From contig NZ_MASW01000005.1 in NCBI RefSeq assembly GCF_003202285.1, forward strand, positions 310,001-374,000: DNA of 64,000 bases, in the 5' to 3' direction. Position 1 is the first letter of the stretch. Each line of letters opens with the position of its first letter. This DNA is from Prauserella muralis. GTDB lineage: Bacteria; Actinomycetota; Actinomycetes; Mycobacteriales; Pseudonocardiaceae. Positions 47,304 to 56,377 of the stretch are shown here, one piece after another. The position numbers were made by a program, and so were the translations under genes. The notes below the pieces were generated by a model that was given only the letters and a program-made list of their open reading frames with translations, searched no databases and had not been told where the DNA came from.

Positions 47304-48713
47304 GTGACCGCTTCGCCACCCGCACCGCCGTCGGACCTGCCCCGCACCGCAGGCGCCCTGCGCGCCGCGGGCCACACGCCGCGCGGCATCCGCACCGAGA
47401 TCCACGACAACCTGCTCGGCGCCCTGCGTGCGGGCGAGAACCCGTGGCCGGGCATCGTCGGCTTCTCGCGCACCGTGCTGCCCCAGTTCGAACGTGCGCT
47501 GCTCGCGGGCCACGACGTGGTCCTGCTGGGCGAGCGCGGCCAGGGCAAGACCCGGCTGCTGCGCACCCTGGCCGGGCTGCTCGACGAGTGGACCCCGGTG
47601 ATCGAAGGCTCCGAGCTGGCCGAGCACCCGCTCGCGCCGATCACGCCCGCCTCCCGCCGGCGCGCCGCCGAGCTCGGCGACGACCTGCCCGTGTCCTGGC
47701 TGCACCGCAGCGAGCGCTACACCGAGAAGCTCGCCACGCCCGACACCTCGGTCGGCGACCTCATCGGTGACGTCGACCCGGTCAAGGTGGCCGAGGGCCG
47801 CAGCCTGGGCGACCCGGAGACGATCCACTTCGGGCTCGTGCCGCGTGCCCACCGGGGCATCGTGGCCATCAACGAGCTGCCCGACCTGGCCGAGCGCATC
47901 CAGGTGGCGCTGCTCAACGTCATGGAGGAGCGCGACATCCAGGTTCGCGGCTACACGCTGCGGCTGCCGCTGGACGTGCTGCTCGTCGCCACCGCCAACC
48001 CCGAGGACTACACCAACCGGGGCCGGATCATCACGCCGCTCAAGGACCGCTTCGGCGCCGAGATCCGCACCCACTACCCGCTGGACGTCGCCGCCGAGGT
48101 CGACGTCGTGAAGCAGGAGGCGCACCTGGTGGCCGAGGTCGGCGACCCGCTGCTGGAGGTGCTGGCGCGGTTCGTGCGCAACCTGCGCGAGTCCGCGGTC
48201 GTCGACCAGCGCTCCGGCGTGTCCGCCCGGTTCGCCGTCGCGGCCGCCGAGACGGTCGCCGCCGCCGCGCTGCGCCGTGCCGCGCTGACCGGGGAGCAGC
48301 CCGCCGTGGCCCGTCCGGTGGACCTCGACGCGGTGCCCGCCGTGTTGCGCGGCAAGCTCGAGTTCGAGCCGGGGGAGGAGGGCCGCGAGATCGAGCACCT
48401 CGTGCACCTGCTGCGCCGCGCGATCGCCGAGACCGCGCGCGAGCGCTTCGCCGGGCTCGACCTGCGCCCGCTGGCCGAGGCCGTGGCCGACGGCAACCTC
48501 GTGGCCACGGGCGAGCGGGTGCCCGGCAGGGACGTGCTGTCGGCACTGCCGGAGCTGCCGGTGCTGCACGAGGTCGCCCAGCGGGCCGGGGTGTCGGCCG
48601 ACGAGCCGCCGGGCCGCATCGCCTCCGCCGTCGAGCTGGCGCTGGAGTCGCTGTACCTGGCGCGGCAGCTCGCCAAGGACGCCGACGACACCACGACGGT
48701 GTACGGGCCATGA
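47304..48713 (+). CDS. AAA+ ATPase of the magnesium-chelatase ChlI / MoxR type
   Basis: The 469-residue protein has Walker A VLLGERGQGKTRLL, a Walker B region RGIVAINELPDLAERIQ with Asn-Glu in place of Asp-Glu, and the MoxR/ChlI motif LNVMEERDIQVRG. Sensor 1 is LLVATANPEDYTNRGRI. It resembles Rv0958 of M. tuberculosis, which is paired with vWA protein Rv0959. The start is GTG 47304. The downstream vWA gene overlaps by 4 nt (ATGA). Confidence 0.9.
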   Translation: MTASPPAPPSDLPRTAGALRAAGHTPRGIRTEIHDNLLGALRAGENPWPGIVGFSRTVLPQFERALLAGHDVVLLGERGQGKTRLLRTLAGLLDEWTPVIEGSELAEHPLAPITPASRRRAAELGDDLPVSWLHRSERYTEKLATPDTSVGDLIGDVDPVKVAEGRSLGDPETIHFGLVPRAHRGIVAINELPDLAERIQVALLNVMEERDIQVRGYTLRLPLDVLLVATANPEDYTNRGRIITPLKDRFGAEIRTHYPLDVAAEVDVVKQEAHLVAEVGDPLLEVLARFVRNLRESAVVDQRSGVSARFAVAAAETVAAAALRRAALTGEQPAVARPVDLDAVPAVLRGKLEFEPGEEGREIEHLVHLLRRAIAETARERFAGLDLRPLAEAVADGNLVATGERVPGRDVLSALPELPVLHEVAQRAGVSADEPPGRIASAVELALESLYLARQLAKDADDTTTVYGP

Positions 48714-50671
48714 CCTCCCTGCCCGAGGGCTACAGCTACGGGCCGTACCACGACGGGCCCGACCCGCTCGCCTCGCCTGCCGACCTGCGCGAGGCGATGG
48801 ACGAGATCGGCCGGGACGTCATGTCCGGGTCGTCGCCGCGCTCGGCGCTGGAGGAGCTGCTGCGCCGCGGCACCGCCCGCACCGCCGGGCTCGACGAGCT
48901 GACTCGCCGGGTGTGGCAGCGGCGCTCGGAGATCCAGCGCAGGCACTCCCTCGACGGCACGCTGCAGGAGGTGCGGCGGCTGCTCGACGAGGGGCTCGAC
49001 GCCGAGAGGGCGGCACTGTTTCCCGACCCCTCCGACGACGCCCGGTTCCGCGAGGCCCAGCTGGACGCGCTGCCGCCGGGCACCGCCGCCGCCGTGCGCG
49101 ACCTCGCCGGCTACGACTGGACCTCCGAGACCGGCAGGCAGAACTACGAGCGCATCCGCGAGCTGCTCGGCCAGGAACTGCTGGAGTCGCGGTTCGAGGG
49201 CATGAAGCAGGCGCTGCGCGGCACCACGCCCGAGGACGTCGAGCGGGTCAACCAGATGCTGGCCGACCTCAATGCGCTGCTGTCGGCGCACGCGCAGGGC
49301 TTCTCCGACGTCGACGAGCGCTTCGCCGAGTTCATGCGCCGCCACGGCGAGTTCTTCCCCGAGAACCCGCGCACCATCGACGAGCTGATCGACGTGCTGG
49401 CCGCGCGCTCGGCCGCCGCGCAGCGCATGCTGAACTCGATGACGCCCGAGCAGCGGGCCGAGCTGGCCGAGCTGTCGCAGCAGGCCTTTGGCGACCCGCG
49501 CCTCGCGCAACAACTGTCCACTCTGGACTCCCAGTTGCGGGCCCTGCGGCCGGGTGAGGACTGGACGTCCTCGGCGCGGTTCCGGGGCAACGACCCGCTC
49601 GGCCTCGGCGAGGGCGTCCAGGCGATGACCGACCTGGCGGAGCTGGACGCGCTGGCCGAGCAGCTGTCGCAGGCCTATCCCGGTGCCCGGCTGGAGGACA
49701 TCGACCTGGAGGCGCTGGAGCGCCAGCTCGGCGACGACGCCGGCGTCGACGCGCGCAGGCTCGCCGAGCTGGAGCGTGAGCTGCGCGCGCAGGGGGTGTT
49801 CGAACGGGCTCCGGACGGCTCGCTGCGGCTGTCACCGAAGGCGTTGCGGCGGCTGGGGGAGACCGCGCTGGCCGACGTGGTCCGCACGCTGCGGGGCCGC
49901 ACCGGCGAACGCGACACGACCTCGGCGGGCGCGGCGGGTGAGCCGACCGGCTCGACCAGGGCCTGGCAGTTCGGCGACACCCAGCCGTGGGCGGTGTCGC
50001 GCACCGTGCGCAACGCGGTGCTGCGCACGGCCACCGAGGGCAGCAGGGGTTCGGTGCGGCTCGACGTGTCCGATGTGGAGGTCGTGGAGACCGAGCACCG
50101 GTCGCGGGCGGCGGTGGCGCTGTGCGTGGACACCTCGTGGTCGATGGTGCAGGAGGGGCGCTGGCTGCCGATGAAGCGCACCGCTCTGGCGCTGCACCAG
50201 CTCATCTCGACCCGGTTCCGGGGGGATGCGCTGCAGCTCATCACGTTCGGCCGCCACGCGGCGCCGGTGGAGCTCAGTGAGCTGGTGGGGCTGGAGGGCG
50301 CGTGGGAGCAGGGCACCAACGCCCACCACGCGCTGCTGCTGGCCGGGCGGCACCTGCGCAGGCATCCCGACGCGCAACCGGTGGTGCTGATGGTCACCGA
50401 CGGCGAGCCCACCGCGCATCTCGAACCGGACGGGCACGCGGAGTTCGACTACCCGCCGAGTCCGCGCACCCTGCTCAAAACGCTGTCCGAAGTGGACAGG
50501 ATAGCGAAGCTCGGCGCGGCGCTGACCGTGTTCCGGCTCGGTGACGATCCCCGGCTGGCGCGCTTCGTGGACCTGCTCGCCCGCCGGTCGGGCGGCCGCG
50601 TGGTCACCCCCGACCTGGACGGCCTCGGCGCCGCCGTGGTGGGCGACTACCTGCGCACCCGCCGCCGCTGA
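48710..50671 (+). CDS. vWA-domain protein partner of the AAA+ ATPase (Rv0959-like)
   Basis: The 653-residue soluble-looking protein has a long helical N-terminal region (1 to about 420), rich in Glu, Arg and Leu. A C-terminal vWA domain carries MIDAS CVDTSWSM and LMVTDGEPTAHLEPDG. Pairs of a ChlI/MoxR-like ATPase with such a vWA protein resemble the motor and integrin parts of metal chelatases and MoxR systems. Its substrate is unknown. A palindromic repeat lies 15 bp after the stop. Confidence 0.9.
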   Translation: MTSLPEGYSYGPYHDGPDPLASPADLREAMDEIGRDVMSGSSPRSALEELLRRGTARTAGLDELTRRVWQRRSEIQRRHSLDGTLQEVRRLLDEGLDAERAALFPDPSDDARFREAQLDALPPGTAAAVRDLAGYDWTSETGRQNYERIRELLGQELLESRFEGMKQALRGTTPEDVERVNQMLADLNALLSAHAQGFSDVDERFAEFMRRHGEFFPENPRTIDELIDVLAARSAAAQRMLNSMTPEQRAELAELSQQAFGDPRLAQQLSTLDSQLRALRPGEDWTSSARFRGNDPLGLGEGVQAMTDLAELDALAEQLSQAYPGARLEDIDLEALERQLGDDAGVDARRLAELERELRAQGVFERAPDGSLRLSPKALRRLGETALADVVRTLRGRTGERDTTSAGAAGEPTGSTRAWQFGDTQPWAVSRTVRNAVLRTATEGSRGSVRLDVSDVEVVETEHRSRAAVALCVDTSWSMVQEGRWLPMKRTALALHQLISTRFRGDALQLITFGRHAAPVELSELVGLEGAWEQGTNAHHALLLAGRHLRRHPDAQPVVLMVTDGEPTAHLEPDGHAEFDYPPSPRTLLKTLSEVDRIAKLGAALTVFRLGDDPRLARFVDLLARRSGGRVVTPDLDGLGAAVVGDYLRTRRR

Positions 50672-50686
50672 GCCCGCCCCCCCACG

Positions 50687-50768
50687 CTCCCCAATGTGGC
50701 ATTCGTAGCGCTGAACGCTACGAATGCGGCATTGGTGGCGTTCAACGCCACCAATGCCACATTGGGGA
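50687..50768. repeat. Three-stem palindromic repeat, copy 2
   Basis: Outer arms TCCCCAATGTGGC (50688-50700) and GCCACATTGGGGA (50756-50768) enclose CATTCGTAGCG/CGCTACGAATG (50700-50726, loop CTGAA) and GGCATTGGTGGCG/CGCCACCAATGCC (50728-50758, loop TTCAA). It is nearly identical to copy 1 at 38271-38353, but the outer stem has paired C-to-T and G-to-A changes that keep base pairing. It lies after the vWA gene and upstream of the DeoR gene on the same strand. Confidence 0.9.
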
Positions 50769-50792
50769 AACGCAAGCGCTCGGGAGCCGATC

Positions 50793-50810
50793 CGAAAGCA
50801 GCTACTTTCG
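50793..50810. promoter_or_regulatory. Inverted repeat upstream of the DeoR gene
   Basis: CGAAAG (50793-50798) and CTTTCG (50805-50810) flank CAGCTA, 35 nt upstream of the first possible start of the DeoR regulator. It is a candidate autoregulatory operator of the sugar operon. Downstream AT-rich sequence TTGATCTTTTGG probably contains promoter elements. Confidence 0.5.
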
Positions 50811-50844
50811 TTACCTTCCCGTTGCTTGATCTTTTGGTTTCAGA

Positions 50845-51693
50845 GTGACTACCGTCACGCCGCACCAGGTGAACGGCCACCCGGGGGTTGGAGCGGTGAG
50901 GCAGGCGATGGCGGCTGTCAGCGAGTACGAGCGCGAGCAGGAGATCCTGCGCAGGCTCGAGGCGTCCGCGCGAGTCACCGTCGCCGACCTGGTGGACGTG
51001 TTCGACGTGTCGGCGGTGACCGTCCGCAAGGACCTCGACCTCCTGGAACGCCGGGGTCTGCTGCGCCGCATCCGGGGTGGCGCGGTGAGCGTCACCAACT
51101 CCGACGAGGGCGCCTTCGCGCTGCGCCTGCGCCACGCGCGCCGCGAGAAGCTCGCCATCGCCCGCGAGGCCGCCCGCCTCGTCGACGACGGCGACGTGAT
51201 CGCCCTCGACAGCAGTACCACCTGCTACTACCTGGCCGCCGAGATCGCAGGCAGGCGCAACCTCGTGGTGGTCACCAACGGCCTCACCACCGCCATGCTG
51301 CTGCAGGAGCAGTCGAACGCCACCGTCGTGCTGCCCGGCGGCGTGATCCGCAGGGCATCGTCGTCGCTGGTCGGGCAGCTCGGCGACGTGCTGGAGGGCC
51401 GCGGCGCCATCCGCAAGGGTTTCTTCGGGCTACGCGGGCTGTCCACCGTGTACGGCCTGCTGGAGCTCGCCGAGGACGAGGCGTCGGCGAAACGCTCGCT
51501 GGCCGCCGTGTGCCTGCAGCGGTTCGGCCTGTTCGACTCGGGCAAGGTCGACCGCTTCGCCCCGTACCCGTTCGTCGCCCCCGCCGACATCACCGGGCTG
51601 ATCACCGACGACGCCGTGGCGCACAGCACCGTGACCGCGTGGCGCGAGATCGGTGCCGAGGTCCACGTCGTGACCCCGGACGAGCAACCATGA
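50845..51693 (+). CDS. DeoR-family transcriptional regulator of the sugar operon
   Basis: The protein has up to 282 residues. A DeoR helix-turn-helix (ILRRLEASARVTVADLVDVFDVSAVTVRKDLDLLERRGLLRRIRGGA, key part VSAVTVRKDLDLLERRGLL) is followed by the sugar-phosphate-sensing domain (VIALDSSTTCYYLAAEI, VVTNGLTTAMLL, FFGLRGLS). Starts at GTG 50845, GTG 50896 or ATG 50908 are possible; the last has GAGG just upstream and fits the family's usual N-terminus best. An ABC importer and epimerase genes follow on the same strand, so it probably controls them in response to a phosphorylated sugar. Confidence 0.9.
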   Translation: MTTVTPHQVNGHPGVGAVRQAMAAVSEYEREQEILRRLEASARVTVADLVDVFDVSAVTVRKDLDLLERRGLLRRIRGGAVSVTNSDEGAFALRLRHARREKLAIAREAARLVDDGDVIALDSSTTCYYLAAEIAGRRNLVVVTNGLTTAMLLQEQSNATVVLPGGVIRRASSSLVGQLGDVLEGRGAIRKGFFGLRGLSTVYGLLELAEDEASAKRSLAAVCLQRFGLFDSGKVDRFAPYPFVAPADITGLITDDAVAHSTVTAWREIGAEVHVVTPDEQP

Positions 51694-51727
51694 CGCCCCC
51701 ATCCGCCCGCCGTTCGAGGAGGATTCC

Positions 51728-52780
51728 GTGACCCGTTCCCGCCGCCACGCAGGCCGCGCCGTGAAGGTGCTCGCCGGCGCGTCCGCCGCACTGCTCGCCC
51801 TCGCGGGCTGCACCCAGAAGAACACCGGCGGAGGTTCCGGCGGCGACGGCGGAGGGGGCGGCGGTGACGCGGTGCGCGTCGCGTTCGTCCCGAAGATCCA
51901 GGGCATCCCGTACTTCGAGGCCATGAACACCGGCGGCAAGCAGGCCGCGCAGGACATCGAAGGGCTCGAATGGGTCTACAACGGACCGACCAGCGCCGAT
52001 CCCGCGTCGCAGACGCAGATCGTGCGGACGCTCATCCAGCAGCAGGTGGACACCATCGTCGTCGCGCCCAACGACCCGAACTCCATGGCGCCCGTGCTGC
52101 AGGAGGCCAAGAACCAGGGCATCACCGTCATGACCTCCGACACCGACGCGCCGGACTCCGTCCGCGAGGTGTTCGTCAGCCAGGCCAGTACCGAAGGCAT
52201 CGGGCAGGCGCTGACCGACCAGCTGATGGAGGCGATGGGCGGTTCCGGCAAGTACGCCATCGTCTCCTGCGGCGAGACGGCGGAGAACCTCAACTCCTGG
52301 ATCGAGGTGCAGAAGTCGTACACGGCCAGCAAGTACCCGGACGCCGAGATCGTGGACATCGTCTACGCCGGTGAGGACCAGGCCAAGGCCACGGCGATGG
52401 CCAAGGACCTGATGAACGCCAACCCCGACCTCAAGGGGCTGGTGGGCGAGTGCACGACGTCCGCGCCGGGCGTGGCGCAGGCGGTGGCCGAGGCCGGCAA
52501 GATCGGTGAGGTCTCCACCGTCGGGCTGGGCACCCCCAACAGCATGGCCGAGTACCTGAAGTCGGGCGCCTCGAGCGCGAGCGTGCTGTGGGACGTCGAG
52601 AAGCTCGGCTACCTCACCGCGTGGGCCGGCTACCACGTCAACCAGGGCAACGACCTGTCCGCGGAGCTGAAGAACGCCTCCGAGCTGGAGGGCGTCAGCT
52701 ACGACTCGCAGTCCAAGGTCTTGCTGCTCGGCGACCCGCTGGTGCTGACCGAGCAGAACGTCGACGACTACGACTACTGA
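51728..52780 (+). CDS. Sugar ABC transporter substrate-binding lipoprotein (RhaS/LsrB-like)
   Basis: The 350-residue lipoprotein has a signal peptide with lipobox LALAGC, a Gly/Asp-rich linker, and a type I periplasmic-binding fold: RVAFVPKIQGIPYFEAMNTG, QQQVDTIVVAPNDPNSMAPVLQEA and TVMTSDTDAPDS. The pattern is closest to the rhamnose and autoinducer-2 (LsrB/RhaS) group. GTG start. Its stop overlaps the ATPase start (TGATG). The ligand may be a pentose, a 6-deoxyhexose or a rare ketose. Confidence 0.9.
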   Translation: MTRSRRHAGRAVKVLAGASAALLALAGCTQKNTGGGSGGDGGGGGGDAVRVAFVPKIQGIPYFEAMNTGGKQAAQDIEGLEWVYNGPTSADPASQTQIVRTLIQQQVDTIVVAPNDPNSMAPVLQEAKNQGITVMTSDTDAPDSVREVFVSQASTEGIGQALTDQLMEAMGGSGKYAIVSCGETAENLNSWIEVQKSYTASKYPDAEIVDIVYAGEDQAKATAMAKDLMNANPDLKGLVGECTTSAPGVAQAVAEAGKIGEVSTVGLGTPNSMAEYLKSGASSASVLWDVEKLGYLTAWAGYHVNQGNDLSAELKNASELEGVSYDSQSKVLLLGDPLVLTEQNVDDYDY

Positions 52781-54300
52781 TGGCCGCACAGCAGGGGGAC
52801 GTGCTGCTCGACGTCGAGGGGCTCAGCAAGAGCTATGGCGCCGTGCGGGCGCTCGAGCAGGTGAGCGTGCGGGTCCGGAAGGGCAGCGTGCACGCCGTGG
52901 TCGGGGAGAACGGGGCCGGCAAGTCCACCCTGATCAAGATCATCTCCGGGGCGGAGCGGGCCGACGCGGGCACGCTGCGCTTCGCCGGGGAGCCGGTGAC
53001 GGTGCCGGGCACGAACCAGGCGATGGACCTGGGCATCGCCACCGTCTACCAGGAGCCGCAGCTGTTCGCCGACCTGACCGTGGCCGAGAACATCTTCCTG
53101 GGCAGGGAGATCCGCCGCGGCGGCCGCATCGACTGGCGGGCACAGGCCGAGCGCGTCCAGACACTGCTGGACGAGCTCGGCCTGCCGAGGCACTACGCGC
53201 GACGGCAGGTGGGCGAGCTGTCCGTGGCCGCCAAGCAACAGGTCTCCATCGCCAAGGCCATGGCCCGCGAGGCGCGGCTGCTCATCCTCGACGAACCGTC
53301 GGCCATCCTCACCGACAACGAGATCGAGATCCTGTTCGATCTGGTGCGCAGGCTCGTCCAGCGCGGCGTCGCGGTCATCTACATCAGCCACCGGCTCGAC
53401 GAGCTGTTCCGCATCACCGACACGGTCACGGTCATGCGTGACGGGCAGGTGGTGGGCACGTTCGGCACCGAGGACCTGTCGGTGCGCCAGATCGCCGAGC
53501 TGATGGTCGGCCACGAGCTGGACAACGGGCGCACCCACCGCGACCCGCCTGCGGGCGAGCCCATGCTGAGCCTGCGCGGCCTCGGCAGGGGTGAGGCGTT
53601 CCGCGACGTGGACGTCGACGTGGCGGCGGGGGAGATCGTCGCGCTGTACGGGCTGGTCGGCAGCGGCGCCGACGAGATCGCCGCGACGCTGTACGGCATC
53701 AAGCCCGCCACCGCCGGTTCGATCACCATCGGCGGCACGCCCGCGCGCATCCGCAGCCCGCGCGACGCGCAGCGCCACCGGCTGGCCATGCTGCCCGCCG
53801 ACCGCAAGCAGCACGGTGTGTTCGCCATCCAGGACGTCGCGTTCAACATCACCACCGGCCATGCCCGCGGGTTCCGCCGGTTCGGCTTCCTCATGGACCG
53901 CGCCAGGGAGAACCGGGTCGTGCGGGAGCTGATGGAGCGGCTCGCGGTCAAGGCACCCGGGCCGCACACTCCCGTCGATGCCCTCTCCGGCGGCAACCAG
54001 CAGAAGGTGGTGCTTGCCAGGCAGCTCGTCGACCGGCCCTCCGTGCTGGTGCTGGAGGAGCCCACGCAGGGCGTCGACGTCGGCGCGAAGGAGGAGATCC
54101 ACCGCCTCGTGGCCGACCTCGCCGCGCAGGGCACGGCGGTGCTGGTGGTCACCGCGGACCTGCCGGAGGCACTGCGCGTGGCCGACCGGATCGTCGTGGT
54201 GCGGCAGGGCACCACCACCGTCGAGTTCGACCCGGGCGCCCGCCAGGCCGACGTGCTGGCCGCCGCCGCGGGCGAGCTCAGCCAGGAGGGAGCGGGATGA
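52780..54300 (+). CDS. Sugar ABC transporter ATP-binding protein (two NBDs)
   Basis: The 506-residue protein fuses two nucleotide-binding domains, as in RbsA/LsrA. The first has Walker A GENGAGKST and Walker B LLILDEPSAIL. The second has the usual degenerate P-loop (LYGLVGSGADEIAATLYG), signature LSGGNQQKVVLARQL and LVLEEPTQGVDVGAKEEI. The first domain's signature is GELSVAAKQQVSIAKAMA. It sits between the binding protein and two permease genes, with single-base or 4-nt overlaps. Confidence 0.95.
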   Translation: MAAQQGDVLLDVEGLSKSYGAVRALEQVSVRVRKGSVHAVVGENGAGKSTLIKIISGAERADAGTLRFAGEPVTVPGTNQAMDLGIATVYQEPQLFADLTVAENIFLGREIRRGGRIDWRAQAERVQTLLDELGLPRHYARRQVGELSVAAKQQVSIAKAMAREARLLILDEPSAILTDNEIEILFDLVRRLVQRGVAVIYISHRLDELFRITDTVTVMRDGQVVGTFGTEDLSVRQIAELMVGHELDNGRTHRDPPAGEPMLSLRGLGRGEAFRDVDVDVAAGEIVALYGLVGSGADEIAATLYGIKPATAGSITIGGTPARIRSPRDAQRHRLAMLPADRKQHGVFAIQDVAFNITTGHARGFRRFGFLMDRARENRVVRELMERLAVKAPGPHTPVDALSGGNQQKVVLARQLVDRPSVLVLEEPTQGVDVGAKEEIHRLVADLAAQGTAVLVVTADLPEALRVADRIVVVRQGTTTVEFDPGARQADVLAAAAGELSQEGAG

Positions 54301-55304
54301 CCGCGCTCGACGAGCGGCCCCGGACACCGCGGCGCGGGCCCACCGGAGCGCTGGGCGGCCGGATCACCGGCCAGGAGCTGGTCCTCATCGGGGTGATCGC
54401 CGGGCTGTGGCTGGTGCTCGGCCTGGCGACCGACACGTTCTTCCAGGCGGGCACCCTCGGCAACCTCGCCTACGTGGTGGCGCCCATCGCGCTGGTCGGC
54501 ATCGGCATGACGGTCGTCATCGCCAGTGGCGGCATCGACGTCTCGGTGGGCAGCGCCGTCACGGTGGTCACCGTCATCGTGGCCAAGCTGGTGCGCGACC
54601 AGGGTGCGTCGTTCGCCGTGGCGCTGCTCGTCGCGGTCGGGGCCGGCGCCCTGCTCGGGCTCACCAACGGCCTGCTGATCTCCCTCGGCCGCGTGCACGC
54701 CATCATCATCACCTTCGGCACGCTCAACCTGTTCCGCTTCATCGCGCTGCGCATCTTCGACTCCGAACAGGTCGCGGGCGTGCCCGGCACGCTGGCGTTC
54801 CTCGGCGGCGGCGGAGCGGGCCGGACGTGGAACGTCCCGCACGCGTTCCTGCTGATGCTGCTGCTGGCGGCGATCACCTGGTGGTTCATGCGCAACACGC
54901 CGAGCGGGCGGCACTACTACGCCATGGGCGGCGACCGCGCCGCGGCCCGGCTCGCCGGGGTGAACGTGCGCAGGCAGGAGATCCTGGCCTACGTGCTGAC
55001 CGGCGTGCTCGTCGGGCTCGCCTCCACGGTGATCATCGGCGGCGGCGGGCTGATCGGGCAGAACGTCGGCGTCGGTATGGAACTGCAGGTGATCGCGGCC
55101 GTGGTCATCGGCGGCACCAGCATCATGGGCGGTCGCGGCACCGTGCTCGGCACCGTGCTCGGCGCGCTGCTGGTGGGCACCGTCAGCTCCGGCGTGACGA
55201 TCCTGCACTGGCCCAGTCAGCTGACCAGCCTGTTCGTCGGCGTGTTCATCCTCGTGGCCGTTGGCACCGACGTGCTGCGTGAACGGGCGAGGAGGCGCGC
55301 ATGA
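54297..55304 (+). CDS. Sugar ABC transporter permease 1
   Basis: The 335-residue protein has eight to ten hydrophobic segments of the BPD_transp_2 (RbsC/LsrC) type, including VVIASGGIDVSVGSAVTVV and the conserved loop IIGGTSIMGGRGTVLGTVLGALLVG. The N-terminal 20 residues are polar and cytoplasmic. It overlaps the ATPase and second permease genes by 4 nt each, so production of the two permeases is coupled, consistent with a heterodimeric channel. Confidence 0.94.
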   Translation: MTALDERPRTPRRGPTGALGGRITGQELVLIGVIAGLWLVLGLATDTFFQAGTLGNLAYVVAPIALVGIGMTVVIASGGIDVSVGSAVTVVTVIVAKLVRDQGASFAVALLVAVGAGALLGLTNGLLISLGRVHAIIITFGTLNLFRFIALRIFDSEQVAGVPGTLAFLGGGGAGRTWNVPHAFLLMLLLAAITWWFMRNTPSGRHYYAMGGDRAAARLAGVNVRRQEILAYVLTGVLVGLASTVIIGGGGLIGQNVGVGMELQVIAAVVIGGTSIMGGRGTVLGTVLGALLVGTVSSGVTILHWPSQLTSLFVGVFILVAVGTDVLRERARRRA

Positions 55305-56377
55305 GCACCACCCGGACCGGGCAGGCGCCGGGGCGCGCCGGCAGCGTGCCCGCGCGGCTGCTGCGCGCCCTGGTCACCCAGCGGCTCGTGCTGCTCGTCG
55401 TGCTGCTGGCCGGGCTGATCGTCGTGATGAAGCTGCTGGAGAACGGTGGCTACCTGCTCGCGCCGTACAGCAGTGACTATCTCGCCGCGGCACTGATCGA
55501 CGCCGTCCCGCTCGGCCTGCTCGCGCTGGCGGAGCTGGTGGTGATCGTGTCCGGGCGGGGTGGCATCGACCTGTCCGTCGGCTCGATGGTGAGCCTGACC
55601 GGGATGACGTTCGGCTTCGCGGTGGGACAGTGGGGCTGGCCGTTGCTGCCCGCCGCGCTGCTGGCCCTGCTGGCCGGCGGGCTGCTCGGCGCCGTCAACG
55701 GGTTCTTCGTCGCCGCGCTCGGCTTCCCGCCGCTCATCACCACGCTGGCGACCTACTACGCCTACAGCTCGCTGGCGCTGGTGAGCAACGGCAGCGCGCC
55801 CATCTCGACACCACGCATCCAGGAGCTGACGTGGCTGACGCAGCCGGTGGAGCTGCCGCTGTTCGGCCGGTACGTGCCCGACTTCCCGATGGGACTGTTC
55901 CTGTTCGCCCTGCCGGTGATCGTGCTGCTGTGGCTCAACGTCACCCGTGGCACCTACGGCCGCCAGCTCTACGCGATCGGCACCAACGACACCGCGGGCC
56001 GCTACGCGGGCGTGCCGGTGGCGTGGGTGCGCTTTCGCGCCTATCTGGTGTCCGGGCTGATCTGCGGGCTGGTCGCCATCGTCAACGTCTCGCAGTTCGC
56101 CTCCGCCCGGCCCGACGCGGGCACGGCGGGCAACGGCATGGCGCTGCCCGCGATCACGATCGCGGTGCTCGGCGGGGTCGCCATCACCGGCGGCATCGGA
56201 CGCGTCGTCGGGGTGGTCGTGGCCACGGTGCTCGTGGTGTGGCTCAACGCCGGGATCCTGCTGTCGTTCGAGGGGTCCGAAGGCTCGCAGTACCAGCTGC
56301 TCGCGCTCGGCGGGGTGCTGGTCTTCGCCGCCGTGCTCAACGGGTTCGCGACCCGGCGCTACGGCGGCACGTCGTGA
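55301..56377 (+). CDS. Sugar ABC transporter permease 2
   Basis: The 358-residue permease of the same family has VVIVSGRGGIDLSVGSMVSLTG and the loop ITIAVLGGVAITGGIGRVVGVVVATVLVV. Its 4-nt overlap with the isomerase gene (GTGA) indicates translational coupling. Together with permease 1 it forms the membrane part of the importer, in the same manner as LsrC/LsrD or RhaP/RhaQ. Confidence 0.94.
   Translation: MSTTRTGQAPGRAGSVPARLLRALVTQRLVLLVVLLAGLIVVMKLLENGGYLLAPYSSDYLAAALIDAVPLGLLALAELVVIVSGRGGIDLSVGSMVSLTGMTFGFAVGQWGWPLLPAALLALLAGGLLGAVNGFFVAALGFPPLITTLATYYAYSSLALVSNGSAPISTPRIQELTWLTQPVELPLFGRYVPDFPMGLFLFALPVIVLLWLNVTRGTYGRQLYAIGTNDTAGRYAGVPVAWVRFRAYLVSGLICGLVAIVNVSQFASARPDAGTAGNGMALPAITIAVLGGVAITGGIGRVVGVVVATVLVVWLNAGILLSFEGSEGSQYQLLALGGVLVFAAVLNGFATRRYGGTS

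Noticed and set aside
50687-50768. CRISPR-like or tRNA-like interpretation of the palindromic repeats
   Set aside because: There are no regularly spaced repeats with variable spacers, and the three stems lack tRNA invariant bases and a CCA-type acceptor.
52774-55208. Minus-strand long frames over the sugar ABC ATPase and permease genes
   Set aside because: They are shadows of strongly conserved ABC genes on the plus strand.
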